Shown here piece after piece: positions 33,870 to 43,299 of a stretch of 64,000 nucleotides of DNA; the stretch's first letter is position 1; every line of letters begins with the position of its first letter. The stretch is from assembly GCA_017557885.1 (NCBI GenBank), contig JAFYXV010000003.1, positions 264,178 through 328,177 of the forward strand, in the 5' to 3' direction. The notes below the pieces were generated by a model. It was not told where the DNA came from and did no database searches. It worked only from the letters and a program-made list of their open reading frames with translations. A program made the position numbers and the translations under genes. This stretch comes from a bacterium. GTDB taxonomy: Bacteria; Auribacterota; UBA3054.

Positions 33870-34634
33870 TTAAAGTTTTTTCAATTCCTTGAAGACCGCG
33901 GGGTTCCCGCCCAGGAAATCATAAGTTCCCGGTTCGCTCCCCGCTTTCGTCTCGTATTCTCCGCCGGCTTCCTTAAGGATGAGAGCGCCCGCCGCGAAAT
34001 CCCAGAGATAAAGGCCCTGGTCGGTGTAGCCGTCGCAGAGGCCGCCCGCCAAAGCCGCAAGGTCGAGGGTGGCGCAGCATTTGAACCTCACGCTGTGGAT
34101 CCTCGCCACGACCTTCTCCAGATTCCTCCAATGGCAGGCGATGTCGCTGCCCTTGCCGCAGCCCACGAACACCATGGCTTCCTTCAGGCGATCCGTTTTG
34201 GAAACGCGCAAAGGTTTGCCGTCGCAAAAGGCGCCGCGGCCTTTCACGGCATAGTAAAAATGATTCGCGTTGGGGTCGAAGATAACGCCGACCTCCGGCT
34301 CGCCCATCCAGTACCAGGCCGCCGTCACGGCGAAATACCTTATGCCGTGGGAAAAATTGATGGTGCCGTCCAGGGGATCGACTACCCAGCAGCCGCCGTA
34401 AAGCTCCAGCGCTCCGCCTTCCTCTTCGCCCATGACCGCGTCCTCCGGCCTCTTTTCGGCAAGGAAAGCCCTCATTACCTTTTCGCTCTCAAGGTCAGCC
34501 TGGGATTTGATGTCGTGGGGCAGGATGTTTTTTTCCAGCGCCGATCCGAAAAGCGCCGTAAGCTTCTCGCCGCCCAGGCGGCAGGCTTCCCTGGCAACGC
34601 CCAGTATCGCTTCGCGATCCGGTCTGGCGGTCAT
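33870..34634 (-). CDS. Inositol monophosphatase-family phosphatase
   Basis: A Mg-dependent sugar-phosphate phosphatase fold. 254 residues with metal-site motifs GEEEGG (about 70), [15 protein letters not shown] (about 82-96) and [15 protein letters not shown] near 212. Family members act on inositol phosphate, fructose bisphosphate or PAP, and the substrate cannot be told here. It overlaps the end of the FHA gene by four bases. Confidence 0.9.
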   Translation of the reverse strand: MTARPDREAILGVAREACRLGGEKLTALFGSALEKNILPHDIKSQADLESEKVMRAFLAEKRPEDAVMGEEEGGALELYGGCWVVDPLDGTINFSHGIRYFAVTAAWYWMGEPEVGVIFDPNANHFYYAVKGRGAFCDGKPLRVSKTDRLKEAMVFVGCGKGSDIACHWRNLEKVVARIHSVRFKCCATLDLAALAGGLCDGYTDQGLYLWDFAAGALILKEAGGEYETKAGSEPGTYDFLGGNPAVFKELKKL

Positions 34635-37600
34635 TTCTTTTCGCCCTCCGGCACGATGTCGCCGAGCCCCAGCTGAGTGAGGTTCGGCACGATCTTGTAC
34701 ATGGACGTGATGGCTCTGAGGGCCTTGACGCCTTCCTCCAGGTCTTTCCTGTTGGTCAGGAATTCCCTGATCTTGTCCGCTTCGGAACGGATGACGTTGT
34801 GGTTTATGGAAGCCACCGTGGTGTTCTCCAGAAGCGAATTGAATTCGGAGAGCGCGTATTGCTGGCGCCAGTCGCAGACGCCCATGTATTTTTCAAAGTT
34901 TTCCTGGGCGGCCTTCAGCTGGGCAAGTTTTTCCGTCAGCTGCTGGTGTCCGTCCACGATGCTGGGCGTGGGGTTTTTCTGCTTGATGGTCGAAAGGGCC
35001 GCCACCAGGTCGGAATACTGCTTCACCATCTTTTTCAGCTCGGCGTTGATCTTCTGATTGTTCTCACGCTCCGAGGAGCTGTAGGCATACATCTTTTTCA
35101 AAAGCGCCTTGAGATTCTTTATCGAGTTGTTCAGATTATAAGTGGAGTCGATCTTCTGCTCTTTCCTGTCTTTGGAAATGATGGTGTGTTTGCTGGCCTG
35201 GATGGCTAAGGCGTCCAGGGCGTCCACGGCCGCTCTCAAAACGGAATCGTAGGTCTCGGCGTTCTTGGGCGCTACGTCGGACAATTTAACTTTCTGCTGG
35301 CCTTCCGTCCTGGGCTTGGTGTCGAATTCCAGATCATAGTTGGCCATCACTTCCCTGATGACGTTGTTTTCCAAGATCATTTTCCTCAGGATCTCGTCCT
35401 CGCTCAAGGCGAGATTGTAAAGCGAGAAGGTCCAGTATTTCTTGGCGTCGGTCGCCAGCGCGGAAGGCCCTGATTGGCAGTTGGCGAAAAAGCGCAGGGT
35501 GTTCTCCCATTCCTCGGCGGTGTAGAGGATCATGCCGTACATGAAGTTGAATTCCGGATTCGATCCGTAGGCTTCCATGCAGCGTTCGAAGAAAGTCCTG
35601 GCCTCGGCGTAATTTTTGGCGGCGTAGAGTTCCTTGGCCTTGAAGAAATAGCACTCCATCAAGCGCTTCCTGTCGATGATGGGACGCATCGGGCGCATGG
35701 CGAGATATTTCTGGTAATAAGAAAGCGCCAGGGAGAGATCCTGGTTCTCATACGCCGCGTCGCCCAATGCCGCGTAGCACTCCTCCAGTTTGTCCGCCAT
35801 GGCTACCTTGACGGAAGGATCCTCCTGGATAGCCATCTCGATCTTGGTCAAAGCCGCGTGATAACTTTTGTTTTGGAAAAGCTCGTTGGCCTGCGTGGTG
35901 AAGAGCCTGGCGCTGCACTCCCTTCTGAGCTTCTGGACGACTTCCTTTACCTTTTCGTATTCCTTGGTCTGGGAATATCCGCGCTCCAATAGATCGATCA
36001 TCTGCACGACCGCCAGCTCGTTGCTGAGAGCCTGCGTTCCCAAAATTTCCCTGACCTGCTGCTGGGCCCTGATCTCGTTGATCTGGGCGCCGGTCTTGTT
36101 CAAAGATTCGTCGACGCCGACGGATGCGGAAGTCCCGCCGTATTCGTTCCTGATCTTCAGATAGATGTTGTAGGCTTCCTCGTAGCGCTGCGCGATCTCG
36201 GCGTCCTGGGCGGTCTTCTTCAAGGCTTTGGCGTCCTCTTCCCTGAGGGCGTTGGCATGCTCGCGGCAGGCGTTGATCCGCGGCTGGTAAATATCCATCG
36301 CCTCGGGATACTTGCTGGTCAGCTGGTTGAGATGCGCGTTCATCTCGTTCCACTGGTGAGCGTTCTTGAAGTTCTCCGCCAGGTCCATCTCTTTTTGGGA
36401 CTCTTCTCGCGTCAGGTCTATGACTTTCTGCTTGGCGGTCTGGAACAGCGTCGAGCTCGGATAGTTCGCCATCAGCTGCCTCAGCCTTTCGATGGCGGCG
36501 TCGAACTGGTTCAGCTCGCAGAATTTGTTAGCGTCGTCCATCAGCTTCTTGGAACGCATCTCGATAAGGAAGGGATCGAAAGCTTTTTCCAAAGCCGTCA
36601 GACTTTCCTTGGCCTTTGATTTGGGGAAGACTTTCTGGATGTTCTCGATGATCTTCTGGCATTTGAGATAGTCTTCCTTCTTGAAGGCCTCCTCCGCGGC
36701 TTTGGCTATGTCGTCGGAGATCTCGTTCTCCATTGTTTCGTAAACGCTGCGTTCGGATTTGTCGATATCAAGAGGCATCTTGGCTTTCGTTATGGGCTCC
36801 CCTTTCGTGTCCGCGGAATAGAGATACCCCTCCTGGTCGATCCAGAAAGTTTTGTTGCCGGTTATCCCGTAGGTCTCCGGCGTGGCGCAAAGCTCGAAGC
36901 CGTCCTCGTCCGCGCGCTGGACCGTCAGAAGGTATCCCCTTCTCAAGGGCTGCTGCGCCAGTTCCCTCAGCGTCTCTTCGCGGTAAGAGATCTTTTCCAA
37001 CTGGTCGAAGGTGGCGTACTCTCCGTCCAGGTCGTTGTTCACGTCTATCAATATGGCGTTCCTGACGTAGATCTGGGCCGTCACGATGTTGTTCATGAAG
37101 CGGGAAATGAAAGCCTCGTTGCGGGCGATCCTGTTCTTGTTCATATCCTGCCAGACGAGAGCCGCGATAACGGCGCCTATCAGTATCCACCAGATCAGGG
37201 AGCAGAAAAGGCCGGCCCAGGCGCTTCGGCGGGAAGCGTTGTTCAAACCGCGCTTGGCCAGGGCGATTATGCCCAGGATAAAACCGATCAGCTGTCCGCA
37301 GAGCAGGATCAGCGGCCCGCAGGCGCCGAAGATGACAGAGAGCCTGGCAGTGGTGTCCACCCGCTCTTCCCTTTCCTCCATTTCCAGCGTCACAGCGTCC
37401 ATCGCCGGCATGGAGGACATGGAATTGCCCGCGGACACCACGACCTCGTTGCGGGCGGAAAAGCTGCCAGGAGCCGAAAGCTCCTCGGCTTCCGCCGCGG
37501 CTATCTTTTCACCCGCAGGCAGCGGTCCCTTTTCCAAGACCACGCTGTCCTGCACCAAAAGAAGCCTGACGGAGCCGACCTCCAGGCAGTTGCCCACTCT

Positions 37601-37819
37601 CAGCTGGGCTCTTTTGGCGATCCTTCCGTCCAGCAGGAAACCCTGTCCGCTGAGGTCCTCGGCGAACCAGGCTCCTTCAAGGAAGAAAAGGGTCACGTGA
37701 TAGGGCGCCGCTCCCGGCAGGCAGAGGATGTTCTCGGCTGCCGAGCCGATGGTGGCGGCGGTCCCCTTTATGAGAAGGACCCTGCTTTCCTTGGTGTTTG
37801 GCTGAAGGATCAACTGCAT
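34631..37819 (-). CDS. Giant FHA / transmembrane / pilin-like / TPR protein (paralogue 2)
   Basis: 1062 residues with the same plan as the protein at 8348: FHA-like domain (1-95, opening MQLILQPNT), linker (95-155), two membrane helices (160-188 and 200-223) joined by KRGLNNASRR, a pilin-like segment (225-345 with ITGNKTFWIDQEGYLYSADT), then a long helical repeat region with TPR-like pairs (e.g. GDAAYENQDLSLALSYYQKYL) and coiled coil near the end. The FHA Ser-Arg is replaced (APYH), so phosphothreonine binding is doubtful. It sits between maf (12 bases) and the monophosphatase (4-base overlap) in a long housekeeping operon that continues into T2SS genes. Function unknown. Confidence 0.88.
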   Translation of the reverse strand: MQLILQPNTKESRVLLIKGTAATIGSAAENILCLPGAAPYHVTLFFLEGAWFAEDLSGQGFLLDGRIAKRAQLRVGNCLEVGSVRLLLVQDSVVLEKGPLPAGEKIAAAEAEELSAPGSFSARNEVVVSAGNSMSSMPAMDAVTLEMEEREERVDTTARLSVIFGACGPLILLCGQLIGFILGIIALAKRGLNNASRRSAWAGLFCSLIWWILIGAVIAALVWQDMNKNRIARNEAFISRFMNNIVTAQIYVRNAILIDVNNDLDGEYATFDQLEKISYREETLRELAQQPLRRGYLLTVQRADEDGFELCATPETYGITGNKTFWIDQEGYLYSADTKGEPITKAKMPLDIDKSERSVYETMENEISDDIAKAAEEAFKKEDYLKCQKIIENIQKVFPKSKAKESLTALEKAFDPFLIEMRSKKLMDDANKFCELNQFDAAIERLRQLMANYPSSTLFQTAKQKVIDLTREESQKEMDLAENFKNAHQWNEMNAHLNQLTSKYPEAMDIYQPRINACREHANALREEDAKALKKTAQDAEIAQRYEEAYNIYLKIRNEYGGTSASVGVDESLNKTGAQINEIRAQQQVREILGTQALSNELAVVQMIDLLERGYSQTKEYEKVKEVVQKLRRECSARLFTTQANELFQNKSYHAALTKIEMAIQEDPSVKVAMADKLEECYAALGDAAYENQDLSLALSYYQKYLAMRPMRPIIDRKRLMECYFFKAKELYAAKNYAEARTFFERCMEAYGSNPEFNFMYGMILYTAEEWENTLRFFANCQSGPSALATDAKKYWTFSLYNLALSEDEILRKMILENNVIREVMANYDLEFDTKPRTEGQQKVKLSDVAPKNAETYDSVLRAAVDALDALAIQASKHTIISKDRKEQKIDSTYNLNNSIKNLKALLKKMYAYSSSERENNQKINAELKKMVKQYSDLVAALSTIKQKNPTPSIVDGHQQLTEKLAQLKAAQENFEKYMGVCDWRQQYALSEFNSLLENTTVASINHNVIRSEADKIREFLTNRKDLEEGVKALRAITSMYKIVPNLTQLGLGDIVPEGEKK

Positions 37820-37831
37820 AAAATTATCGTG

Positions 37832-38446
37832 TCAATTGGCGGCGAAAAGAGAATAGCCCCACTGGTTCAAAAGTTCCTCCAACGTGCGGACCGGGAAGCC
37901 CAGAACGTTGTAGTAGTCTCCGTCGATGGAAGAGATGATGAGCGATCCTCCGTCCTGGATGGCGTAAGCCCCCGCTTTGTCCAAGGGATCCTCCAGTGAG
38001 AAATAACGCCCGATCTCCTCTTTCGAGAGCCTGCACATCGTCACTTCCGTGGCGCAGAAATTGGAGATGACCTCCTCTCTTCCTTTTTCAAGCTTTATAA
38101 GCGCCAGTCCGGAATAGACCATGTGCGTTCTTCCCTGAAGCTTCGTTATCATGGCGTAGGCTTCCTCGAGGTCGGATGGTTTCCCCAGGATCTCTTTCCC
38201 GAGGACCACGATCGTGTCGCAGCCCACTATGACGGTCGTTTTGCCATCGCAGTTTATCTCTTTTGCGACAGCCATGGCCTTCTCCTTGGCCAACCGCGCG
38301 ACAAGCGCTATGGGCTCCTCGGCGCCGGCTATGCTCTCCTCGGTTCGGGGAACGCGCACTTCAAAGGGCACCTTCAGGCGCTCCAACATCATTTTGCGCC
38401 TGGGGGAACCGGAAGCCAGGATGAAACGTTCGGGAAAACCGCTCAT
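37832..38446 (-). CDS. maf: Maf nucleoside triphosphate pyrophosphatase
   Basis: A house-cleaning pyrophosphatase for non-canonical or modified nucleotides such as dTTP/UTP. 204 residues with ASGSPRR (11-17), VGCDTIVVL and KAGAYAIQDGG motifs. It lies three bases after the ROK kinase gene. Confidence 0.93.
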   Translation of the reverse strand: MSGFPERFILASGSPRRKMMLERLKVPFEVRVPRTEESIAGAEEPIALVARLAKEKAMAVAKEINCDGKTTVIVGCDTIVVLGKEILGKPSDLEEAYAMITKLQGRTHMVYSGLALIKLEKGREEVISNFCATEVTMCRLSKEEIGRYFSLEDPLDKAGAYAIQDGGSLIISSIDGDYYNVLGFPVRTLEELLNQWGYSLFAAN

Positions 38447-38449
38447 GTG

Positions 38450-39475
38450 TCACTTCCTCTTGCTGTCGAGATGATCCCAGATCATTTTGGCCGCGCCGTA
38501 GATGCCCGCCGCGTCGCCCAGTTCGGAAACTTTGATCTTGTATTTGACCGGAAGATCCGGGGAAACGTAGTAGCGGTCGAGCTGGGCCTGAAGCTTGGGC
38601 AGGAAGAAATCCGCGGACTTGAACATGCCGCCGCCCAGGCTGATGACGTCCGGGTCGTAGCATTTGCTCAGGTTGTATATCAGCAATGCGAGATATTTCA
38701 TGCAGTCGTCAATGAGACGCTTGCAGAGGAAATCGTCCTCGTAGTGGTCGACCATGTCCTTGACGTTGAACTCCGGGACGTCGCCGTTTTTATAACGTTC
38801 CTGGATCTGGGCGATGGTCAGTTTCGGATATCCTCCCAAAACGCTTGGCACGCCCACCTGCATGGAAAGATGCGCCCTGCCTATCATTTTCCCCGGCGAG
38901 ATGAAGCTTTCCGCGCAGCCGAAGTTGCCGCAGCTGCAGGCCACGTTGGTGCCGTCCGGACAGACGATGGTGTGGCCGACTTCCACCGCGTTGAAGAAGG
39001 GCCCGTGGAAAACCTTGCCATCCACCACCAGACCGGATCCCAAGCCGGTTCCCAGCGCGAGGGCCAGAAGGCACTTGGCGCCCTGGCCGGCGCCTTTCCA
39101 GTATTCGCCCAGGGCGATGACGTTGGCGTCGTTGTCTATCTGCGAGGGGACCCCGCCGGCCTGAACGCTGAGGAATTCTCCCAGCTTCATTCCGGTCCAA
39201 TTGGGAATGTGGGCCTGCATGTAGTCGATGACGCCGGTGGAGTTGTTGACCGTTCCGGGAGAGCCGGCGGCTATGCCCACGATCTTCTTTCCGCTGGACA
39301 TCTGGACCGAGATGATGGTCTTCAGGGCTTCCAGAAGAGCCTCGCGCCCGTCCGAAGCGTGGGAAGGAGTGTAGCTGAAATCGCTGATGTTGCCTTCCCT
39401 GTCAACCAGGTCGGCTTTCAAATTCGTACCGCCGATGTCGATGGCGATCACATATTCTTTTTCATCTTTTGGCAT
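38450..39475 (-). CDS. ROK-family sugar kinase (glucokinase-like)
   Basis: 341 residues. The N-terminal DIGGTNLKADLVD (13-25) binds ATP phosphate, GHTIVCPDG carries the conserved His, and ACSCGNFGCAES is the zinc-binding ROK signature. It has no DNA-binding domain, so it is a kinase rather than a repressor. Glucokinase is the likeliest role given the PPi-PFK in the same run. Eight bases separate it from valS. Confidence 0.88.
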   Translation of the reverse strand: MPKDEKEYVIAIDIGGTNLKADLVDREGNISDFSYTPSHASDGREALLEALKTIISVQMSSGKKIVGIAAGSPGTVNNSTGVIDYMQAHIPNWTGMKLGEFLSVQAGGVPSQIDNDANVIALGEYWKGAGQGAKCLLALALGTGLGSGLVVDGKVFHGPFFNAVEVGHTIVCPDGTNVACSCGNFGCAESFISPGKMIGRAHLSMQVGVPSVLGGYPKLTIAQIQERYKNGDVPEFNVKDMVDHYEDDFLCKRLIDDCMKYLALLIYNLSKCYDPDVISLGGGMFKSADFFLPKLQAQLDRYYVSPDLPVKYKIKVSELGDAAGIYGAAKMIWDHLDSKRK

Positions 39476-39483
39476 GGTTCACC

Positions 39484-42405
39484 TCATTGAGCTTTAGAGA
39501 GCATATTCGCCAGATCCGTCAGCTTCTGCAGTTTTTCCTGGGCTTCCGCAAGTTTGGCTTTTTCTTTTTCTATGACTTCAAGGGGAGCGTGGGCCGTGAA
39601 GCTCTCGTTCCCGAGTTTCTTTTCAAGGCTTTGGATGTAATTGGAAACTTCCTTAAGCTGCTTTTCGACTTTGGCGGCTTCGGCGGCTATGTCGACGCTG
39701 CCGTCCAGTTTCAAATAAATGGCCACGTTGCTGGTGACCTGGCAGGGCATTGCGCCGGAGGGCGCGAGGTCCTTGTCCACCGTAAGTTCTCCGGCGGTCA
39801 GGAAACGCGTCAAAGTCTCCCTCTCGCCTTCCAGGAACTTCTGAAGCTCGGCGCTTTCCGGTTTAATGAGGAAGGAGGCTTTCTGTCCCGGGCCGATGTT
39901 GAAGGCGCTGCGCATGCTGCGGCCAAGGCTGATGAGCTCGTATTTTCTCATGACCATGGAAAGCCTTTCCCCGGAGCACCAGCCCTGGGTGGCCTCTGGC
40001 CATTCCGCGCTTATCAGCATAGAGCCTTCCCGCCCGGTCACGGAATGCAGATTGGACCAGATCTCCTCGGTCTCGAAGGGCATCATGGGGTGCAAGAGCC
40101 TCAGAGCCGTCTGCAAGACGGCCGCCAGGACCGCCTGGGTCGAGGCTTTCTTTTTGCCCTCTGATCTCAAGACCGGCTTGATGGCTTCCAGATACCAGTC
40201 GCAGAATTCGTTCCACATGAAGTCGTACATCCTGTTGGCGTACTCGTGATAACGGTACTCCTCGATGGAGGACGTGACGTCCCTTATGGTCTCGTCAAGC
40301 CTTGTCAGGATCCATTCCTCGTCGGCGTTCAAAGGCTCGATCATGTTTTCATCCAAGGCCCGCTTCAGTTCCTGGAGAGAGTAAAGGGGCGTCGAAGCGT
40401 CGAGATTCTGCATGGCGAAGCGGGAGGCGTTCCAGATCTTGTTGCCGAAGTTGCGGCCGATCTCGAATTTCGCGCTGGTCAGGAAAGCCAAGCCTTCCTT
40501 CTTCTGAGTTTCCTCGGAAGCCCATCTGGTGGCCATGGTCTTTTTGCAGGAAGGACAGGAGAGAGTTTCTGCCTTCATATTCTTTTCGTTCTGCGGGAAG
40601 AGCGTCGCGCAATGCGGGCATCTGTACTGCACCGGAACTCTCATGTCCTGGGTGTCCGAAGACATCTGCGTCATGGAGAACCTAAGGGCGTCCGCACCGT
40701 ACTGGTCGATGATATCCTCCGGATCCACGCCGTTGCCCTTGGACTTGGACATTCTCTTGCCCATGCCGTCCAATATGGTCACGTGGATCATGACGTTGTG
40801 GAAAGGAACGCTGCCGGTGTTGAAATGGGCCGTCATGACCATTCTGGCCACCCACAGGCTGATGATGTCCCTGTTGGTGATCAAAACGTTGTTGGGATAG
40901 AAGGTGGAGAGCCTTTCGTTCTTGTCAGGCCAGCCCAGGGTGGAGTGCGGCCAGAGGGCTGAGCTGAACCAGGTGTCGAGAACGTCCTCTTCCTGCCTGA
41001 TCTCCGCTCCTTTCAAAATCGTCTCCGGCTTGAAGTCCTCGATGGAGGAGCACAAAAGCCACTGCTTTCCCGCTTCGTCGTATTTGAAACTGACTTCGGG
41101 ATCATTCCCGAAGGCCGCCTGCAGTTCGCTTTCTCCCACGCCCTTCACATACCAGATGGGGATCCTATGCCCCCACCAGAGCTGGCGGCTGATGGGCCAG
41201 TCGCGCTTTTCGCTGAGCCAGTCGAGATACGACTTGGCGAAGCGGGCGGGATGAAATTGGATCTTTCCGCTTCTCACCGCTTCCATGGCCGCCTCCGCCA
41301 TGTCCGCCATGATGACGAACCACTGGTCGGAGAGATAGGGCTCGATGGGCGTCTTGGAACGGTCGGAATGGCCCACCTGGGTGGTGTAGGGCTCGGTCTT
41401 CAGAAGATCGCCGCTCTCTTCCAGCGCTTTCACGATAAGAGGACGCGCTTTCAATCTGTCCATGCCGGCGAACTGCCCGGCCACTTCGTTTAAGGTTCCG
41501 TCGGGATTGAGAATGTTTATTTCCGGCAGCTTGTTTCTTTTGCCGCAAAGATAGTCGTTGGGGTCGTGGGCGGGCGTGACCTTGACGCAGCCCGTGCCGA
41601 ATTCTCTGTCCACTAACAGCGCGTCGCCGATAATGGGTATGGGGCGCTTGACCAAGGGCAGAATAACGTTCTTGCCGATCAGATGTTTGTAGCGCTCGTC
41701 CTCGGGGTGCACGGCCACGGCGGTGTCGCCGAAGAAAGTCTCCGGACGGGTGGTGGCCACTTCCAGATACTCCTCGCTCCCCTCCACCTGATATTTGAGA
41801 TGCCAGAGGTTGCTCTTCACGGTCTCATAGACGACCTCGTCGTCCGAGACGGAAGTCTGGAGCTTGACGTCCCAGTTGACCAGCCGTTTGCCCCTGTAAA
41901 TGAGGCCGGCCTTGAACATGCTAAGGAAGGTGGTCCTGACCGCCTTGGCGCAGACCGGGTCCAGGGTGAAGCGCAAATGCTCCCAGTCGCAGGAGCAGCC
42001 CATGGCCCTGAGCTGTCTTAGAATACGGCCGCCGTACTGCTCTTTCCACTGCCAGATCCTTTTCACAAGCTCTTCCCTTCCGAGGTCGTGGCGCGTCTTG
42101 CCCTCCTTCTCGAAAATGTTCTTCTCCACCACCGCCTGCGTGGCGATGCCCGCATGGTCGGTGCCGGGCTGCCAGAGCGTTTTGCATCCCAGCATTCTGT
42201 GATATCTGATCTGGATATCCTGCAGCGTGTTGTTTATCGCATGTCCCAAGTGCAGGGCGCCCGTCACGTTGGGGGGCGGCATCATGATACAATAGGGTTT
42301 CAGGCCGGGTTTGCCTTCCCGGGGGCTGAAGCTCCCGGAGTTTTCCCAGGCCGCGTAGATCCGTTTTTCACATTCTTTCGGGTTGTACTGAGGCGCTATT
42401 TCCAT
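39484..42405 (-). CDS. valS: Valyl-tRNA synthetase
   Basis: Class I synthetase of 973 residues. HLGH is at 52-55 within PPPNVTGALHLGHA, MSKSK at 552-556, the editing domain lies between them, and the C-terminal coiled-coil arm is seen near 900-970. After the KMSKS region there is an insert with two CxxC pairs (CPHC 596-599, CPSC 617-620) that looks like a zinc ribbon and is absent in E. coli ValRS. It is the first gene of the eleven-gene minus-strand run. An AAGGA site precedes the ATG. Confidence 0.96.
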   Translation of the reverse strand: MEIAPQYNPKECEKRIYAAWENSGSFSPREGKPGLKPYCIMMPPPNVTGALHLGHAINNTLQDIQIRYHRMLGCKTLWQPGTDHAGIATQAVVEKNIFEKEGKTRHDLGREELVKRIWQWKEQYGGRILRQLRAMGCSCDWEHLRFTLDPVCAKAVRTTFLSMFKAGLIYRGKRLVNWDVKLQTSVSDDEVVYETVKSNLWHLKYQVEGSEEYLEVATTRPETFFGDTAVAVHPEDERYKHLIGKNVILPLVKRPIPIIGDALLVDREFGTGCVKVTPAHDPNDYLCGKRNKLPEINILNPDGTLNEVAGQFAGMDRLKARPLIVKALEESGDLLKTEPYTTQVGHSDRSKTPIEPYLSDQWFVIMADMAEAAMEAVRSGKIQFHPARFAKSYLDWLSEKRDWPISRQLWWGHRIPIWYVKGVGESELQAAFGNDPEVSFKYDEAGKQWLLCSSIEDFKPETILKGAEIRQEEDVLDTWFSSALWPHSTLGWPDKNERLSTFYPNNVLITNRDIISLWVARMVMTAHFNTGSVPFHNVMIHVTILDGMGKRMSKSKGNGVDPEDIIDQYGADALRFSMTQMSSDTQDMRVPVQYRCPHCATLFPQNEKNMKAETLSCPSCKKTMATRWASEETQKKEGLAFLTSAKFEIGRNFGNKIWNASRFAMQNLDASTPLYSLQELKRALDENMIEPLNADEEWILTRLDETIRDVTSSIEEYRYHEYANRMYDFMWNEFCDWYLEAIKPVLRSEGKKKASTQAVLAAVLQTALRLLHPMMPFETEEIWSNLHSVTGREGSMLISAEWPEATQGWCSGERLSMVMRKYELISLGRSMRSAFNIGPGQKASFLIKPESAELQKFLEGERETLTRFLTAGELTVDKDLAPSGAMPCQVTSNVAIYLKLDGSVDIAAEAAKVEKQLKEVSNYIQSLEKKLGNESFTAHAPLEVIEKEKAKLAEAQEKLQKLTDLANMLSKAQ

Positions 42406-42441
42406 TTTGTTGTCCTTAACTTAAAAAAAGATTATTTATTC

Positions 42442-42450
42442 ATTATAGCA
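42442..42450 (-). promoter_or_regulatory. Extended -10 for valS run
   Basis: TGCTATAAT on the minus strand after TTATT. The leader is about 30 bases with AAGGA before the ATG. It is divergent from the promoter at 42504. Confidence 0.7.
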
Positions 42451-42503
42451 AATAAGGGAGAAGCGGGCGACTGTCCCCGGGGGAAGCAAAAAGATGGCTG
42501 TTG

Positions 42504-42512
42504 TGCTAAAAT
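42504..42512 (+). promoter_or_regulatory. Extended -10 for solute-binding lipoprotein
   Basis: TGCTAAAAT. The -10 ends nine bases before the ATG, predicting a leader of zero to three bases. There is no ribosome site. Confidence 0.65.
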
Positions 42513-42521
42513 ATTTACATT

Positions 42522-43262
42522 ATGAAAAAACTCCTTTTTCTTTTGTTTTTGCCGCTTCTTCTCCTTGGCTGCACCAAGGACGACGGCTCGACGACCCTGA
42601 GGGTCGCCACTTCCCCCGATTCGCCGCCCTTCGCGTTCAAAATGGAAGGCGAAGTTTGCGGCGTTGACATCGACCTTGTAAAAGAGGTCGCCAAGCGAAC
42701 CGGCAAACAGCTGGTCATAATCGAAATGCCTTTTGGCGAACTATTGGAGAGCGTCCGCTCCGGCAAGGCCGACCTGGCCGTGGGGACCATCTCCATAACG
42801 GAGGAAAGGAAGCAGATAGTCGCTTTCTCCAATCCCTACTACAAGACCGGATGCGTGATAACTTCGCCTCTTGCCAGGCCGGTTACCAGCGCCAACGATC
42901 TTCAGGGGAAAAAAGTCGGCATAACGCAGGGCGCCAGGATCACCGAACTATGTGTTGAAAAGGGCGCCTCGGTCGTCCCCTACTCCAACTCCTGGGCTAT
43001 CGCCGAAGATATCGTCAACGGCAAACTGGACTGCGCCATAAACGACGCCCCCATGGCCAGGGCCTACGCCAAGGACAAGGACGAGCTGGCCATAACCTCG
43101 CCCTTCATCAGCGACGACTATTACGGCGTAGCCTGCGGCAAAGAAAACAAGGCGCTTCTGAGATCTGTCAACAAGACCATAAAGTCCCTCAAAGCCGGCG
43201 GCGAGCTGCAAAAAAAGCTAGACAGCTGGAACAGGCTCACGGACGAAAAGATCAAGCATTAA
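42522..43262 (+). CDS. Polar amino-acid-type solute-binding lipoprotein
   Basis: 246 residues with lipobox LLGC (Cys17), then a type II periplasmic binding fold of the SBP_bac_3 family: RVATSPDSPPFAFK, VGTISITEERKQIVAFSNPYYKTG and the second-lobe LQGKKVGITQGA. It should capture an amino acid or similar solute outside the inner membrane. No permease or ATPase gene adjoins it, so it is an orphan here. The next gene starts 37 bases downstream. Confidence 0.9.
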   Translation: MKKLLFLLFLPLLLLGCTKDDGSTTLRVATSPDSPPFAFKMEGEVCGVDIDLVKEVAKRTGKQLVIIEMPFGELLESVRSGKADLAVGTISITEERKQIVAFSNPYYKTGCVITSPLARPVTSANDLQGKKVGITQGARITELCVEKGASVVPYSNSWAIAEDIVNGKLDCAINDAPMARAYAKDKDELAITSPFISDDYYGVACGKENKALLRSVNKTIKSLKAGGELQKKLDSWNRLTDEKIKH

Positions 43263-43299
43263 AAACCGTGTCGAAACAGACACCGAAGGAAGGCATACA

